Origin: JAWVYT01 sp046483065
GTDB lineage: Bacteria; Gemmatimonadota; Gemmatimonadetes; Longimicrobiales; RSA9
Direction of reading: 5' to 3'
NCBI GenBank assembly: GCA_046483065.1
Contig: JAWODW010000072.1
Span: 1-64,000 of the forward strand
DNA length: 64,000 nt
Each line of letters opens with the position of its first letter. Position 1 is the first letter of the stretch. The position numbers and the translations under genes were made by a program. Shown in pieces: positions 8,605-16,124 of the stretch. The notes beneath the pieces are model-generated. The model ran no database searches. It worked only from the letters and a program-made list of their open reading frames with translations, and was not told the DNA's origin.

Positions 8605-11277
8605 CTAGAACGTGCTGCCCAGGAATACGGCGTTGGCGAAGAGCGGGACCAGGCCGCGCCAGAGCGCTCGGAAGTTCGGGTCGCCCGTAAAGGCGATGAC
8701 CCGGCCGGAGCCCATGCGCTCCGTCCACAGGTACGGCGAGTCGGCCACCCGCTCCGGTACCTCCGGCCAGAGGTAGCCCGAGAGCTGGAGGCGGTCCTCA
8801 TCGGCGTAGCGGATCACCACCTCGCCCGGTCGCGCACCGCTGGGCGCCGCATAGACCGTGCTGCCCGACAGCATGACCGGGATCTCGGTGTCCGTCACGC
8901 CCGCCATCAGCGAGGAGAGCGTGTCGCCCACGGTCCGGACGATGGCACCGGGGACCGACGCCGGGAGCGATGGTTCCCCGTCGGCCTCGGCCTCGTCCTC
9001 CCGCTCCGTCATCCGGATCATCTCGCTGGACACGAGCCACGCCGTGCTCCGGTCCACCGTGATGAGCGTGCCACCGCCGCGGACCCAGCGCTGGAGCGCC
9101 TGTACGCCGTCCTCGCCCAGCGAGCTGCCGAGGGAGTAGGCGGAGGGCAGGACCACCACCGAGAAGTCGTCCAGGGCACGGTCCAGGTAGCTCAGCTCCA
9201 CCCGGGTCACCGGGAACTCGAGCCGCTGGTCGAAGGTAAACCAGGCCGCGCCGAAGGAGTACGACGAGACGCCCTGGCCACCCACCAGCGCCACCCGGGG
9301 CACGGGGACCGCCCTCACGCTGTTGCTGCCCAGGTCCGTGCCCTCGTCGGCCAGCGCCGTGGAGAGGGCGGTGACGGGCGTAGCCGTGGCACGCGCGGCG
9401 TCGGCCACAAGCGCGTGAACGTCACGGTCGCGGTTGCGGTGGACCAGGACCAGGAACGCGCCGTGGGGGAAGTCGGCGTCGCCGACCCGGAACGACTCGG
9501 GCGCGTGGCGCACCCGCACGCTGTCGGCCAGGAGCCGGCCGAGCATCCGGTACGACGCTTCGGAGCCGGGCTCGAAGGCGTAGGCGTAGCGTGCCTCCTC
9601 GATCTGCGTGACGGACACACGCTTGAACGAGACGTCCATCTCGACGCCGTCGGGCACCCGGTTCGACCACCAGGCGTCGACCCGGAACGTGAAGGGGAGC
9701 GACCACGCGGTGATGTCGTAGAACCGGTCGCGCCGGCCCTCGCGCCGTGCCTGGAGCTCCTCCTCGATGAACTCGGCGGGGAGCTCGGCCTCGGGCTCGA
9801 GGATGGCCTTGGCCAGGCGGCCCTGGGGCTGGGCCAGGTCGACCACCCAGGTGCCCGCCGGGAGGCGGACGGTGCGCGCGTCGGTTTCCCCGTACGGGGT
9901 GGCCCGGACCTGCCGCTCCTCCGCGAGGCGACCCACCTCGATGGCGTTGCTCCGCAGCGTCTCCACCAGCGCGGTGGCCCGGCCCTGGGCGTCCGGCGTC
10001 AGGAAGACGGTCCGGAAGTCGGCCCCCTCCCGCTCCGTGATGGCCGTGCGCCGGAAGTCCAGATAGCTCCGGACGCGGTCGGTGCGCCGGGCGGCCACCG
10101 TGCGCAGCGTCGCCAGGCTGGCGGTGTAGTGGTGGGCCGCGGCCTCGTTCAGCGTGAGGACCGTGCCGTCATCGCGACGGACTGCACCACCGCTACTGGA
10201 GCCCTGCTCGTACGTCATGCCGATGGCGCCGGTGAGGGTCGGCCAGGAGACGCCGTAGCCGGGGTAGAACTCGTCGAACGACTCGCCGGTGAAGAAGCCC
10301 CAGCCCTGGGCGGCCATGGCGGCGGCGTTGCCCTCGGCGAAGATGTCCCACCACTCGGGGATCGACGCCTCCACGTTCGGGTTGAACGGCGGCATGGGCG
10401 GCGCGAAGAAGTACGTGGAACTGCTCCCCATCTCGTGGAGGTCGGCGGCTACGTGGGGCGCCCACTCCAGGTACGCACCGGTCCGGGCCCGCGTGGTGGG
10501 GTGGCTGTGGATGAACCAGTCCCGGTTCAGGTCGAAGAGGTAGTGGCTCGTGCGGGCGCCGGGCCAGCCGCCGGTGTTGATCATGGACGCCGGGTACGGG
10601 TCCGGCCCGAACGCGCCCCGGTCCCGCATCACGTCCTGGGTGTGCCGCTCGTGGCCGTCCGGGTTCTGCACCGGGTCGATGAGGACGACGACGCTGTCCA
10701 GCACCATCCGGGTGGCCTGGTCCTGCCCCGCGGCGAGTTCGTAGAGCGTGCCCAGGGCGGCTTCCACGCCGCTGGCCTCGTTGCCGTGGATGGTGTAGCC
10801 GAGCCACGCGATGGTCGGGGTGCTCGCCACAGCACGGTCGAGGGCGTCACCGGACGCGCCGCGGGGGTCCGCCAGGAGCCGGGCGCCGGCCTGGATCTCG
10901 TCCAGCCGGCCCTGGTTCGCCTCGCTGGTCACCACCGCCAGCAGGACCTCACGACCCTCGTACGTATGGCCCGCCGTGTCGAGCCGGACCCGCGGACTCG
11001 CATCCGCCACCGCCGAGATGTACCGCACGATCATGTGGTGCGGCGTGAACTGGCTCCCCAGCTCGTACCCCAGCACCGACGCGGGCGTGGGCACCGCCGG
11101 GTCGTACGGCCCGCCATCGGCCAGCGCGTGCTGCGCCGCGACAGGAGCGGCAATGAGCGCCAGGACCAGCGCCACGGCCAGCGTGAGGATCAAGGGCCGG
11201 GGGCGATCTCGACGCGGCGTCGGGTTCGCAGCGGTGGATACTCGCGTGATGGACGCGCTATTCGCGGTTCGCTTCAT
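8605..11277 (-). CDS. Secreted M14-family zinc carboxypeptidase (paralogue 2)
   Basis: I use the ATG at 11275-11277 (MKRTANS), which leaves a positively charged n-region before the hydrophobic signal core; an upstream ATG at 11328 only adds an unlikely leader. The ~890-residue product aligns end to end with the following gene: shared QHALADxGxYDP start, HGNE zinc ligands (164-167), DLHEMGSSSTYFF, TYEQ, and identical C-terminal blocks (RGLVPLFANAVFLGSTF against RGLLPIFANAVFLGGTF). The two are clearly products of an old tandem duplication. Expected role: hydrolysis of exported peptides or peptidoglycan-derived peptides in the periplasm; actual substrate unknown. Confidence 0.82.
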   Translation of the reverse strand: MKRTANSASITRVSTAANPTPRRDRPRPLILTLAVALVLALIAAPVAAQHALADGGPYDPAVPTPASVLGYELGSQFTPHHMIVRYISAVADASPRVRLDTAGHTYEGREVLLAVVTSEANQGRLDEIQAGARLLADPRGASGDALDRAVASTPTIAWLGYTIHGNEASGVEAALGTLYELAAGQDQATRMVLDSVVVLIDPVQNPDGHERHTQDVMRDRGAFGPDPYPASMINTGGWPGARTSHYLFDLNRDWFIHSHPTTRARTGAYLEWAPHVAADLHEMGSSSTYFFAPPMPPFNPNVEASIPEWWDIFAEGNAAAMAAQGWGFFTGESFDEFYPGYGVSWPTLTGAIGMTYEQGSSSGGAVRRDDGTVLTLNEAAAHHYTASLATLRTVAARRTDRVRSYLDFRRTAITEREGADFRTVFLTPDAQGRATALVETLRSNAIEVGRLAEERQVRATPYGETDARTVRLPAGTWVVDLAQPQGRLAKAILEPEAELPAEFIEEELQARREGRRDRFYDITAWSLPFTFRVDAWWSNRVPDGVEMDVSFKRVSVTQIEEARYAYAFEPGSEASYRMLGRLLADSVRVRHAPESFRVGDADFPHGAFLVLVHRNRDRDVHALVADAARATATPVTALSTALADEGTDLGSNSVRAVPVPRVALVGGQGVSSYSFGAAWFTFDQRLEFPVTRVELSYLDRALDDFSVVVLPSAYSLGSSLGEDGVQALQRWVRGGGTLITVDRSTAWLVSSEMIRMTEREDEAEADGEPSLPASVPGAIVRTVGDTLSSLMAGVTDTEIPVMLSGSTVYAAPSGARPGEVVIRYADEDRLQLSGYLWPEVPERVADSPYLWTERMGSGRVIAFTGDPNFRALWRGLVPLFANAVFLGSTF

Positions 11278-11354
11278 GGCTCGACTGTGGTTCCGGGTGT
11301 GTGTTCCTGGCGTGCCGGCAGGGGGCAAGCTATGGCGCGGCGGAGCTCGTGGCC

Positions 11355-11629
11355 AGCAGGTCGCTGAAGAATGGGTGTGCGGCCGCGAGCAGGGGTCTTG
11401 CGCGTCTCAATCAAGGCGCGAGGAGGAGTCATGGCAGCGCCATGGCGACGACGAGCAACGCCGAGTGAGGCCGCAACCCCCCTGCTCCCTTCGGGTTACG
11501 GCGGAACGGAGCCGTCTCCGGCGTTGGCGCTCCTCCAAGATGCGCCGCGGTATCGCCTCGTCGCGCCGCCTTGGATCCGGCCCCGTGGCGCTCGTAACGC
11601 GGCTCGCTCCCATTCTTCAGCGACCCGCT
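11355..11629. repeat. ~275-bp imperfect inverted repeat between genes
   Basis: The outer arms 11355-11375 and 11609-11629 are complementary over 21 bp with one mismatch (core GGTCGCTGAAGAATGGG). Inside, similarity between the arms continues discontinuously (for example ATCAAGGCG against the complement of CGCCTTGGAT, and AACGCCG against CGGCGTT), so the whole stretch is a degenerate head-to-head duplicate. The right end overlaps the DCC-protein stop codon. It fills the gap upstream of the M14 gene; no gene is evident inside it. Confidence 0.6.
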
Positions 11630-12008
11630 AGAAGAAGCGGGCCAGGAACGGGCGGTGCCGGGCCACCCAGCGGTAAACCCGCCGGGCGATGGGGCGGGCG
11701 AACGGGAGCTTGAAGGCCCACGCCAGCCGACGACCGCCACGGGTCTGCTCCAGGGCCCGCTCCACCCCGTCGGCCCCGGACCAGTGGCGCCCGTCGGGGG
11801 CGATGACCTGGACCGCCTCGTGGAACGCCCGCTCCGGGATCTGCGGGTAGCGGTCCATCACGCCCGGGGCCTGGAAGGGGACGAACCGGAGCCGACCCTC
11901 GGTGTCCCACGCCCGCAGTCGCTCCACCGAGCGGCGGCAGATGCCGCACTCGCCGTCGTAGACGACGGTGTACTGCTCGTGGTCCGCAGGGTCACGGGCT
12001 CGGCTCAT
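11628..12008 (-). CDS. DCC-family (DUF393) thiol-disulfide oxidoreductase-like protein
   Basis: The 126-residue product starting at ATG 12006-12008 begins MSRARDP and soon reaches YDGECGICRRSVERL, the D-G-x-C-x-x-C signature that names the DCC family. These are small thioredoxin-fold-related proteins with a redox CxxC near the N-terminus; length matches the family (110-140). The C-terminus is basic and aromatic (WVARHRPFLARFF), as is usual. The long upstream extension of the open frame has no Shine-Dalgarno site and crosses the cold-shock gene leader, so it is rejected. Electron partner unknown. Confidence 0.82.
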   Translation of the reverse strand: MSRARDPADHEQYTVVYDGECGICRRSVERLRAWDTEGRLRFVPFQAPGVMDRYPQIPERAFHEAVQVIAPDGRHWSGADGVERALEQTRGGRRLAWAFKLPFARPIARRVYRWVARHRPFLARFF

Positions 12009-12063
12009 GGCACGGGCAATCGGGGCAAGAGTCGTTCCCGGGCCTGGACCCCATGGCATCTGC

Positions 12064-12092
12064 TTGACGTAGCTTGGGCCATGGCCTATCGT
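12064..12092 (+). promoter_or_regulatory. Candidate promoter of the cold-shock leader
   Basis: TTGACG (12064-12069), a 17-base spacer and TATCGT (12087-12092) match the sigma70 consensus at five and four of six positions. Transcription would start at about 12099, giving a ~150-base leader before the cold-shock gene. Confidence 0.5.
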
Positions 12093-12142
12093 TCCCGCGG
12101 ACGAAAATGGCGTCTGCGGGCAGGCCGGATAACCAGCGGCGG

Positions 12143-12179
12143 AAGCGACCTGGGGGAACGTTTGCCCGGGTCGCTTTTT
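12143..12179 (+). terminator. Strong intrinsic-terminator-like hairpin in the csp leader
   Basis: AAGCGACCTGGG (12143-12154) pairs with CCCGGGTCGCTT (12165-12176) over 12 bp including one G-T, and the right arm runs into five Ts. With the promoter at 12064-12092 this would produce a ~80-nt RNA, or act as an attenuator that must be read through to express the cold-shock gene. An upstream hairpin (CCCGCGGACG with CGTCTGCGGG, 12094-12120) may compete with it. Confidence 0.6.
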
Positions 12180-12185
12180 CGTTAG

Positions 12186-12217
12186 GTCGGGCGCATCGGC
12201 TATGCGCCGAGCCCGAC
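12186..12217 (+). promoter_or_regulatory. Alternative hairpins in the csp 5' leader
   Basis: GTCGGGC (12186-12192) is complementary to GCCCGAC (12211-12217), while the overlapping GGCGCAT (12190-12196) pairs with ATGCGCC (12202-12208). The two stems cannot fully coexist, which resembles the temperature-switching leaders of cspA-type mRNAs. Inferred from complementarity only. Confidence 0.45.
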
Positions 12218-12251
12218 AGGTTTGGAACCGTTGAGATGGAGCACGAAGCAG

Positions 12252-12461
12252 ATGCGTACGCAGGGCACCGTGAAGTGGTTCAACGACGCCAAGGGCTACG
12301 GGTTCATCGAGCCGGACGGCGGTGAGAGGGACTGCTTTGTACATCATTCGTCGATCCAGGGCGAGGGTTTCAAGTCCCTGGACGAAGGGGAGCGTGTGGA
12401 GTTCGATATGGTCGACGGGCAGAAGGGCCCGGCAGCCGAGAACGTCGCGCGCGCCCAGTAA
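12252..12461 (+). CDS. Cold-shock protein (CSD/OB-fold nucleic-acid-binding)
   Basis: I start at MRTQGTVKWFND (12252); the upstream frame adds an unlikely ten residues. The 69-residue product has the RNP1 motif KGYGFI and the RNP2 motif (D)CFVHHSSI of cold-shock-domain proteins, and the usual length of 65-70. It binds single-stranded RNA/DNA as a chaperone. RNP2 begins D-C-F where most CspA homologues have D-I/V-F, a small oddity. The gene has a long structured leader with an attenuator-like hairpin, and a terminator (12481-12520) separates it from infA. Confidence 0.95.
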   Translation: MRTQGTVKWFNDAKGYGFIEPDGGERDCFVHHSSIQGEGFKSLDEGERVEFDMVDGQKGPAAENVARAQ

Positions 12462-12480
12462 ATTCGCAACGACCGAAACG

Positions 12481-12520
12481 GAAAGGGTCGCTCCGGGTAC
12501 AGTGGGGCGGCCCTTTCTTC
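12481..12520 (+). terminator. Terminator between the cold-shock gene and infA
   Basis: GAAAGGGTCGC (12481-12491) pairs with GCGGCCCTTTC (12507-12517), an 11-bp stem with one G-T pair, followed by a pyrimidine-rich TTCATT. It begins 20 bases after the cold-shock stop codon. It may be partial, since infA follows only 19 bases later without an obvious promoter of its own. Confidence 0.6.
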
Positions 12521-12538
12521 ATTCAACAAAGAGGCGAT

Positions 12539-12757
12539 ATGGCGAAACAGGAAGGAATCGAGATGGAGGGCGTCGTCACCGACGTGCTTCCGGATCGGAT
12601 GTACCGTGTGGAGCTCGAGAACGGTCACGAGGTGCTGGCCTATGCGGCCGGGAAGATGTCCAAGTACAAGATCCGGGTGCTGACCGGCGACCGCGTTACC
12701 CTGGTCCTCTCACCGTACGACCTGACCCGTGGCCGGATCGTCTACCGCCACAAGTAG
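12539..12757 (+). CDS. infA: Translation initiation factor IF-1
   Basis: A 72-residue protein, exactly the family length, with the IF-1 S1/OB-fold sequence: MAKQEGIEMEGVV, YRVELENGHEVLAY, GKMSKYKIRVLTGDRV and the closing LSPYDLTRGRIVYRHK. It binds the 30S A-site with IF-2 and IF-3 during initiation. AAAGAGG provides a Shine-Dalgarno site seven bases upstream. Placement after a cold-shock gene, rather than in a ribosomal-protein operon, makes functional sense because both assist translation under stress. Confidence 0.98.
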   Translation: MAKQEGIEMEGVVTDVLPDRMYRVELENGHEVLAYAAGKMSKYKIRVLTGDRVTLVLSPYDLTRGRIVYRHK

Positions 12758-13239
12758 GCGCGCGCCCCCCCTCGACGGACGATCCACCCGTCCGGTCCTC
12801 GACTCCGCACGGGCCGCGGCCTCCGCCGTGCCCGGCACGCCCTGTCGGGACACCCGCCGGCTCGACCTCGAAGGGGGAACCGACCCGGACAGGCAGGTCG
12901 CCGACGGCCTCACCTTCGAGTTCGGGGCCTGCTAGAACCCCCTCCCACACCCTCCCCAGCCGTCCCGCGCGGCCACGGCCTCGGCCGCACGCGTACACCC
13001 GGCAGCAGCAGCCCGGCGTTCGGCCAACCCCGGACACCCGTCCGGTGGCGGTCATGTCGGGCAAACACCTTCAGGGCGGCTCTGGTGTGGGCGGGCTCCC
13101 CGCGTTCTGTGGGGCAAACCCTTACAGCAAAACCCCGGGGTATTCCCACGACTATTCCCACGTGACCCCGACAGAGGCAGCCGGGAGCGCGGGTCATATT
13201 GAATACGAAGATCGGGAAGACCCACATCCGAGGTCGATA
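12758..13239 (+). other. Intergenic region upstream of the Kor-Rnf locus
   Basis: No convincing gene. A short frame (12729-12935) has no Shine-Dalgarno site or recognisable product. Near the right end are a 10-bp palindrome ACCCCGGGGT (13132-13141) and a direct repeat, TATTCCCACG at 13141-13150 and 13153-13162 (12-bp period). These lie ~80-100 bases before korA and are candidate regulator sites for the whole locus. I see no clean -35/-10 pair. Confidence 0.4.
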
Positions 13240-15177
13240 ATGACCACTGCAGCGAAGGACCAGAAGAAGACCGTTCGGAAGCCGCGCGTCCTGGAAACGG
13301 GCGAGCACACTGTGGAGATCGTATCGGATCCCGGCGAGGGTGCCCAGACGTGCGGGCAGATCTTCGGCTCGGTGTCGGCGAAGATGGGGAACGGAGTGTG
13401 GACGGTGGAGCTGATCCCTGCGGAGATTCAGCCGCCGCCGCGGATTCCTGCGGGCGCGAGCGGGAACCGGATCCGGATCGGGCGTGGCCACATCAGCAAC
13501 TGGGGCGACGCCACGAACCTGGCGGTGTGCTTCAACGAGCAGGTGATGCTGAACCGTCATCGGTCGAACGCGCTGGCGGAGGACGCGGTGATCCTGCTGG
13601 AGAGCATGTGGAAGGAGCACCCGGACGAGTCGATCCAGAAGCAGTGGAAGGCTGCGATGAAGGAGATCTCGTCGAAGAGCTATCGGATCGTCGAGATCCC
13701 GATGGACGAGATCTGCCGGACGGTAGTGGATGACCCATCGAAGGGGAAGAACATGTTCGCCCTGGGTCTCCTGTCGTGGATCTACGACCGGGACATGCAG
13801 CTGGTGAAGGACCAGATCGCGTACGCGTTCCGGAACAAGAAGCAGGAGATCACGGACAAGAACCACGAGCTGGTGGAGCTGGGCCACGAGTGGGCGGCGG
13901 AGCATCTGGACTTCCGGATCGACGTGACGCCGGAGCCTCCGGAGCAGCCGATGGTGGTGATGAACGGGAACCAGGCGGTGGCGCTGGGTGGAGTGGCGTC
14001 GGGGATGGAGCTGGCGGCGATGTACCCGATCACGCCGGCCACGTCGGTGAGTCATCAGCTGGGCGAGATGTTCGAGCGATTCGGAGGCACGCTGCACCAG
14101 GCGGAGGACGAGATCGCCGCGGCGGGTGTGGCCATCGGCGCGTCGTGGGCCGGGAAGACGGCGTTCACCATCACGTCGGGGCCGGGGATGGCGCTGAAGA
14201 CCGAGTTCATCGGTCTGGCCATCATGACGGAGACGCCGCTGGTGGTGGTGGACGTACAGCGCGGCGGCCCGAGCACGGGTCTGCCCACGAAGGTGGAGCA
14301 GGGCGACCTGCTCTCATCGTTGTACGGTCAGCCCGGTGACGCGCCGCACGTGGTGATGGCGCCGGCCACGATCGAAGAGTGTTTCCATTCCATGGTGACG
14401 GCGCGCCGGATCGCCGAAACGTTCCGGATGGTGGTGATGGTGCTGACCGACGCGAACCTTGCGACGGGCCAGCAGCCGTTCCCGCGGCCCGACCCGCAGG
14501 TGAGTTGGATGGCGCCGCCGATCGACCAGGCGCCGCTGCCGAAGGAGCTGCGGCCGTACGACTGGGACCCGAAGACGGGGCTGAGCCGTCGGTTCATTCC
14601 CGGTCAGGCGAACGGGATGCATACCACCACGGGGCTGGCCCACGACGAGAACAGCCGGGTGGCGTACGACGCGGAGATCAACCAGCGGTCGTCGGCGATG
14701 CGGAGCCGGAAGCTGGCGGTGCTCCAGCAGACGTTGACGCCGCCGGAGGTCTACGGCGACGAGGAGGGCGACCTGCTGGTGGTGGGCTGGGGCAGCACCA
14801 TGGGGGCGATCGAGGAGGCGGTGGATCGGGCTCGCGACGAGGGGCTGAGCGTCTCGTCGCTGCACCTGCGGTTCCTGTCTCCGCTGGAGCCCGGGCTGAA
14901 GGAGATCTTCGAGAAGTTCGACCGGGTGATGACGGTGGAGATCAACTACAGCGACGACGCGGGCGACCCGTACATCACCGATGAGAACCGGCGCTACGGC
15001 CAGCTGGCATGGCTGCTCAGGGCGCGGACGCTCGTCGATATCGACTCGTGGACGCGGGTGCTGGCGGAGCCGTTCCGGCCGGGTCAGATCTACGACGCGG
15101 TGGTGGATCGGCTGGTGCGCGATGGGAGGATCGGGAGCAACGGACGAACGAAGAAGTCGAAGGGAGGTGCGGCATGA
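13240..15177 (+). CDS. korA: 2-oxoacid:ferredoxin oxidoreductase, fused gamma-alpha subunit
   Basis: Starts at ATG 13240 behind GAGG; 645 residues. Residues ~45-230 are the gamma (CoA-side) domain (GAQTCGQIFGSV, ELIPAEIQPPPR). From ~240 the alpha domain carries NGNQAVALGGVASG, MYPITPATS, QAEDEIAAAG and TSGPG, motifs of the TPP-pyrimidine domain. Such fused gamma-alpha chains pair with a separate TPP-binding beta chain, encoded by the next gene (ATGA overlap, AGGGAGG ribosome site). The complex decarboxylates a 2-oxoacid (2-oxoglutarate is the commonest substrate of this two-chain type) to acyl-CoA, reducing ferredoxin. Substrate is inferred; the absence of a ferredoxin domain is normal for this form. 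Confidence 0.88.
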   Translation: MTTAAKDQKKTVRKPRVLETGEHTVEIVSDPGEGAQTCGQIFGSVSAKMGNGVWTVELIPAEIQPPPRIPAGASGNRIRIGRGHISNWGDATNLAVCFNEQVMLNRHRSNALAEDAVILLESMWKEHPDESIQKQWKAAMKEISSKSYRIVEIPMDEICRTVVDDPSKGKNMFALGLLSWIYDRDMQLVKDQIAYAFRNKKQEITDKNHELVELGHEWAAEHLDFRIDVTPEPPEQPMVVMNGNQAVALGGVASGMELAAMYPITPATSVSHQLGEMFERFGGTLHQAEDEIAAAGVAIGASWAGKTAFTITSGPGMALKTEFIGLAIMTETPLVVVDVQRGGPSTGLPTKVEQGDLLSSLYGQPGDAPHVVMAPATIEECFHSMVTARRIAETFRMVVMVLTDANLATGQQPFPRPDPQVSWMAPPIDQAPLPKELRPYDWDPKTGLSRRFIPGQANGMHTTTGLAHDENSRVAYDAEINQRSSAMRSRKLAVLQQTLTPPEVYGDEEGDLLVVGWGSTMGAIEEAVDRARDEGLSVSSLHLRFLSPLEPGLKEIFEKFDRVMTVEINYSDDAGDPYITDENRRYGQLAWLLRARTLVDIDSWTRVLAEPFRPGQIYDAVVDRLVRDGRIGSNGRTKKSKGGAA

Positions 15178-16124
15178 TTGCCACCTGCGCGCTGCTGCAC
15201 GCGGATACGGATGATCGGGTCTTCGGGCTGGAAGATTACGAGGGGGCGCTGCCCCGGTGGTGCCCGGGCTGCGGCGACATGGCCGTGCTCACGGCGTACC
15301 AGAAGCTCCTCGCCGAGGAGCAGCTGAAGCCCGAGGAGACGGTCTTCGTCTCCGGGATCGGATGTTCCGGCCGGTTCCCCCACTACATGCGGACCTACGG
15401 GTTCCACGGGATCCACGGCCGGGCGCTGCCGCTGGCCACCGGGATGAAGCTGCACCGGCCGGACCTGCACGTGTTCGCGGTCATGGGCGATGGCGACTGC
15501 ACGTCCATCGGCGCGGGTCACTGGATCCACGCCGTGCGCTACAATATGGACATGACGGCGGTGCTGCTGGACAACAGCATCTACGGTCTGACCAAGATGC
15601 AGACATCGCCGACCACGCCGCAGGGCTTCAAGAGCAACACGCAGCCCCGGGGCAGCTACCTGCCGGCCATGAACCCCATCGAGGCCACGCTGGGCTTCAC
15701 GAACGCGAGCTTCGTGGCGCAGACGGCCGAGTGGATCCCGCAGCATCTCTACGCCACGCTCCAGCGGGCGTACCAGCACAACGGGTTCGCCTTCGTGCGG
15801 ATCCTCCAGCGGTGCCCCCACTACACGGCGTCGCTGTATCAGGAGGCGGTGCGGAACCCGGACAAGGTGGAGCTGCTGGTCCATGATGACGGGATCACGC
15901 TGCCGGGGATCCACGAGATCTACAAGAACCACCGTTCCCACAACCCGCTGGACATCGATATGGCCCGGGTCATCGCCGAGGAGGAGGGCGAGAGGATCCC
16001 GCTGGGCATCTTCTTCCAGGACGAGAGCCGGCCGGTGTACGAGGAGATCCGTCGGCTGCCGAAGTTCTCGGCCGAGGAGCGAGTGAAGCTGCTGAACGAG
16101 GAGCTGGAGAACTATGCCGTTTGA
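15174..16124 (+). CDS. korB: 2-oxoacid:ferredoxin oxidoreductase, beta subunit
   Basis: A 316-residue thiamine-diphosphate subunit. WCPGCGD and GIGCSGRFPHYM near the N-terminus supply Cys ligands of the proximal [4Fe-4S] cluster. The TPP/Mg motif GDGDCTSIGAGHWIHAVRYN continues into DNSIYGLTKMQTSPTTP, which is diagnostic for KorB/PorB-type chains. Length and motif order are normal. It overlaps korA by four bases, and the next gene starts inside its last codons, so the three genes are co-translated. Together with KorA it should release reduced ferredoxin, which the downstream Rnf genes can use. Confidence 0.92.
   Translation: MIATCALLHADTDDRVFGLEDYEGALPRWCPGCGDMAVLTAYQKLLAEEQLKPEETVFVSGIGCSGRFPHYMRTYGFHGIHGRALPLATGMKLHRPDLHVFAVMGDGDCTSIGAGHWIHAVRYNMDMTAVLLDNSIYGLTKMQTSPTTPQGFKSNTQPRGSYLPAMNPIEATLGFTNASFVAQTAEWIPQHLYATLQRAYQHNGFAFVRILQRCPHYTASLYQEAVRNPDKVELLVHDDGITLPGIHEIYKNHRSHNPLDIDMARVIAEEEGERIPLGIFFQDESRPVYEEIRRLPKFSAEERVKLLNEELENYAV

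Noticed and set aside
5862..11367. Long plus-strand frames opposite both M14 genes
   Set aside because: Same shadow effect; no recognisable domain, while the minus strand encodes complete zinc peptidases.
12099..12251. Known riboswitch class upstream of the cold-shock gene
   Set aside because: I compared remembered consensus motifs (c-di-GMP, fluoride, guanidine) and found none; only terminator and alternative stems can be supported.
12729..12935. Small frame overlapping the end of infA
   Set aside because: No Shine-Dalgarno site, Arg/Pro/Ala-rich, no similarity that I recognise.
13240..15177. Extending korA to the frame start at 12322
   Set aside because: The longer frame runs through csp, infA and non-coding DNA; the ATG at 13240 has a ribosome site and begins the gamma domain properly.
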